DNA of 64,000 bases from Oscillospiraceae bacterium (GTDB lineage Bacteria; Bacillota; Clostridia; Saccharofermentanales; Saccharofermentanaceae): positions 1 through 64,000 of the forward strand of contig CACWXL010000013.1 in the NCBI GenBank assembly GCA_902764825.1, in the 5' to 3' direction. Positions 62,284 to 64,000 of this stretch are shown piece by piece. The translations under genes were made by a program, and so were the position numbers. How positions within the stretch are numbered: the first letter of the stretch is position 1; the number at the start of each line of letters is the position of its first letter. The notes beneath the pieces are model-generated. The model saw only the letters and a list, made by a program, of their open reading frames with translations. It ran no database searches and was not told the DNA's origin.

Positions 62284-62925
62284 ATGAGAAGAATACTTTG
62301 TTTTGGCGATTCACTTACATGGGGCTTTGACCCGGAAAGCCGCGTAAGATTTGAAGAAGACAGCAGGTGGCCATGCGTTATGCAGGAAGCATTAGGTGAC
62401 GGCTACAAGGTCATTGAAGAGGGTCAGAACGGCAGGACGATCGCTACAGAAGACCCGGCCGAAGGCGAGAAAAACGGACTTACATATATCGGTCCCTGCC
62501 TTGAGAGTCACGCGCCCCTGGATTACGTTATACTCATGCTCGGCTCCAACGACTGCAAGAGGAAGTTCTCATATTCCGCAATGGATATAGCCGGCGAGAT
62601 GCAGATAATGCTTGAGAAGATCCAGTCTTATAACCGATTCAGGTGTAACGACAGGATCAGGGTAATCCTTGTGTCGCCCCCGCATATCGCGGATTCCATA
62701 AAGGATTCCTGGCTTGGCGACAGCTTCGGTTACGAGAATTCTGTCAAGCTCTCGAAAGAGCTCTCTTCCTGGTACAAACAGCTCGCAGACATGTACGGCT
62801 GCATATTCGTTGATGCTGCAGAATACGTGAAAGTCAGCGATGCCGACGGCGTTCATATGGATGCTGAAGCGCAGCGCAAATTAGGAAATATCCTTGCTGA
62901 AGTTGTTCTGAAAGAAGGTAAATAA
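62284..62925 (+). CDS. SGNH/GDSL-type hydrolase
   Basis: A 213-residue esterase. The four SGNH blocks are FGDSLTWG (Ser 10), EEGQNGRT (Gly/Asn), LGSNDCK (Asn) and DADGVHMD (Asp/His). This matches lysophospholipase/arylesterase-type cytoplasmic enzymes. ACAGGAGCGG precedes the start, 20 bases after the alpha/beta hydrolase gene, so the two esterases are probably co-transcribed. Confidence 0.93.
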   Translation: MRRILCFGDSLTWGFDPESRVRFEEDSRWPCVMQEALGDGYKVIEEGQNGRTIATEDPAEGEKNGLTYIGPCLESHAPLDYVILMLGSNDCKRKFSYSAMDIAGEMQIMLEKIQSYNRFRCNDRIRVILVSPPHIADSIKDSWLGDSFGYENSVKLSKELSSWYKQLADMYGCIFVDAAEYVKVSDADGVHMDAEAQRKLGNILAEVVLKEGK

Positions 62926-62987
62926 AACAGACTGTCTGCACTCTTACAGATTGTCCCATTAATCGAACTGCCTTCCGTTTCTTATCG

Positions 62988-62996
62988 TGCTATAAT
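62988..62996 (+). promoter_or_regulatory. extended -10 promoter
   Basis: TG-C-TATAAT at 62988-62996, 34 bases before the small gene at 63030. No clear -35 box. Confidence 0.65.
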
Positions 62997-63029
62997 GACC
63001 CGCGATATTACTTTTAGGAAGCTCTAGGC

Positions 63030-63194
63030 ATGGAACAGTATGAATGGGAGCAGCTTTCTCCCGAGGAGAAAAAGAAGCAGTTGTATTTGAATCAGAAGCA
63101 GACTCTGGAGGCATTTCTGGAGCGGGGAGCGATCTCGAGAGCTCAGTATGATAAGAGTCTTGGTGATCTTACCGAGAAGATGGGAATGGCATAA
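63030..63194 (+). CDS. 54-residue small protein, SHOCT-like
   Basis: ATG at 63030 to TAA at 63192-63194 encodes MEQYEWEQLSPEEKKK...TEKMGMA. The stretch QTLEAFLERGAISRAQYDKS fits the pattern of SHOCT short C-terminal oligomerisation domains (hydrophobic, turn with GAI, then hydrophobic). AGGAAG lies upstream and a strong extended -10 promoter precedes it. The next gene starts two bases after its stop, so translation of the two is coupled. The small size and full context make it a likely real gene. Confidence 0.72.
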   Translation: MEQYEWEQLSPEEKKKQLYLNQKQTLEAFLERGAISRAQYDKSLGDLTEKMGMA

Positions 63195-63196
63195 AT

Positions 63197-63988
63197 ATGA
63201 TATCGATCTACAGGAAATATCACATTGCATACTGGTGCGTGGGCATCATAGAGATCATTGTCATGGTGGCAGTGATGATCGGTTTCTGGAGAGATGTCTG
63301 GTATTTCCCGGTTCTGGTAACTTTAGGGGCAATTCCGTTTATTATGGTAGATGTAGTTGTCTTCATGCGGCTTGCTTCGAAGAAGCTTTCCAAAGAAGTA
63401 TTGCCTCTCTTCTATAATTGTCAGGTACATGAATTCATAAATGAGTTGAACAGGCTGTTTGCCAAAAAGGCAAAAGGAGCCAATATATCGCTTTACAATT
63501 CATTGGTTGCAAGGGGTTATGGCTCTATCGATGATTATGATTCGGTATACGAATGCTGCCAAAAGATCAAGGCTAAAGGGTATAAGGCTGAATGTCACAG
63601 ATCCATGATCGAATACTACCTGAAGAACGAACAGTTCGACAAAGCTCAGGAAGAAATGGAAGCACTTCGAAAACTCATGGAGAAGATGAAGAATCCGAAG
63701 TATATAGAAGGCTGCGATACCAGTATTAAGAATGCGGAATTTTACATCAGGATAAAGCAGGGCAACTACGAAGGCGCTGAAGAGCACTATCAGAAACAGC
63801 TGGACACCATCAAGCCGCTCTATCCCATAACCGAGGCCAGCTATTCGCATGCTTTGGGAAAGCTCCTTTTCTTAAAGGGTGAACCTGAAAGGGCAAGAAA
63901 ATATCTTCAGAAGGCAGTCGATCTTGGCGGCGATACCAAGTACAAGAAGTTTGCCGAAGAACTGCTCTTAAAGCTCGACGAAGAGTAA
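63197..63988 (+). CDS. membrane protein with TPR-like repeats
   Basis: A 263-residue protein with two N-terminal membrane segments (about residues 12-32 and 37-58) and a cytoplasmic helical domain from about 75. Helical repeat patterns such as EYYLKNEQFDKAQEEMEAL, RIKQGNYEGAEEHYQKQLD and FLKGEPERARKYLQKAVDLG are TPR-like. It starts two bases after the small protein gene and is almost certainly expressed with it. It ends 12 bases before the window edge. Confidence 0.85.
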   Translation: MISIYRKYHIAYWCVGIIEIIVMVAVMIGFWRDVWYFPVLVTLGAIPFIMVDVVVFMRLASKKLSKEVLPLFYNCQVHEFINELNRLFAKKAKGANISLYNSLVARGYGSIDDYDSVYECCQKIKAKGYKAECHRSMIEYYLKNEQFDKAQEEMEALRKLMEKMKNPKYIEGCDTSIKNAEFYIRIKQGNYEGAEEHYQKQLDTIKPLYPITEASYSHALGKLLFLKGEPERARKYLQKAVDLGGDTKYKKFAEELLLKLDEE

Positions 63989-64000
63989 GCGCAAATTTTA

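Noticed and set aside
1..64000. Prophage, transposon, tRNA or rRNA genes
   Set aside because: No transposase, integrase, phage structural gene, tRNA cloverleaf or rRNA sequence was seen on either strand.

Overview
The window looks like a chromosomal segment of a low- to mid-GC anaerobic member of the Clostridia (Bacillota). The evidence is a T-box leader on pheST, strong purine-rich ribosome binding sites (AAGGAGG, GGGGGA), several lipoproteins with Gram-positive lipoboxes, four MATE exporters, an AmmeMemoRadiSam locus, and many GGDEF/EAL and HD-type signalling genes. A gut or rumen Oscillospirales/Lachnospirales-type genome is my inference. There is no prophage, insertion sequence, CRISPR array, rRNA or tRNA. 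Genes are dense and arranged in short operons separated by clear hairpin terminators.

Layout. 1-5.1 kb: end of a diguanylate cyclase gene, a DNA-binding regulator, an ECF sigma/anti-sigma pair and a MATE exporter. 5.3-10.9 kb: SulP anion transporter, histidine phosphatase, Asp/Glu racemase-like protein, acetyltransferase and a membrane-anchored alpha/beta hydrolase. 10.9-15.2 kb: a structured intergenic element, a tRNA-Phe T-box leader, pheS and pheT, then an unusual pair of intergenic repeats. 15.2-23.0 kb: MATE exporter, AraC regulator, and a run of a small CDGC protein, a lipoprotein, a GT-C-like membrane protein and an ABC exporter pair. 23.1-30.2 kb: FAD oxidoreductase, zinc-ribbon membrane protein, SUFU-domain protein, double cyclic-nucleotide-binding-domain protein, SDR, membrane protein and flavin reductase. 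30.2-31.6 kb: a radical SAM/SPASM enzyme with a small upstream lipoprotein carrying repeated YAGD motifs, which is a candidate RiPP-like pair. 31.7-35.2 kb: a stand-alone EAL protein, a HAD hydrolase and two orphan sugar-ABC permeases. 35.3-38.3 kb: an unknown protein and the AmmeMemoRadiSam pair. 38.3-44.7 kb: a CASTOR/POLLUX-type ion channel, an HD hydrolase, and two MATE exporters flanking a membrane protein. 45.0-48.5 kb: lipoproteins and small proteins, including a lipoprotein gene interrupted by an in-frame amber codon. 48.6-57.6 kb: a membrane diguanylate cyclase behind a compact hairpin-rich leader that masks its ribosome binding site, then a seven-gene run (SseB-like, HSP90-like, helical-repeat-like, serine hydrolase, two acetyltransferases, membrane protein). 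57.6-60.6 kb: small membrane proteins, an HTH gene with palindromes in its promoter, and an AT-rich lipoprotein gene. 60.6-64 kb: two esterase-type hydrolases, a 54-residue small protein and a membrane protein with TPR-like repeats.

Themes. Three proteins make or break cyclic di-GMP (GGDEF at the left edge, EAL at 31.7 kb, GGDEF at 48.7 kb). Promoters are mostly of the extended -10 type (TGnTATAAT) with no recognisable -35 box. Three genes have TATAAT exactly six bases before an ATG and no ribosome binding site, which suggests leaderless mRNAs. The strongest candidates for undescribed biology are the masked leader at 48.6 kb, the YAGD lipoprotein plus radical SAM pair at 30.2-31.6 kb, the SseB/HSP90/helical-repeat operon at 49.8 kb, and two unclassified intergenic elements at 10.9 and 15.0 kb. 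All functions are read from the sequence and remembered family features. No database search was possible.
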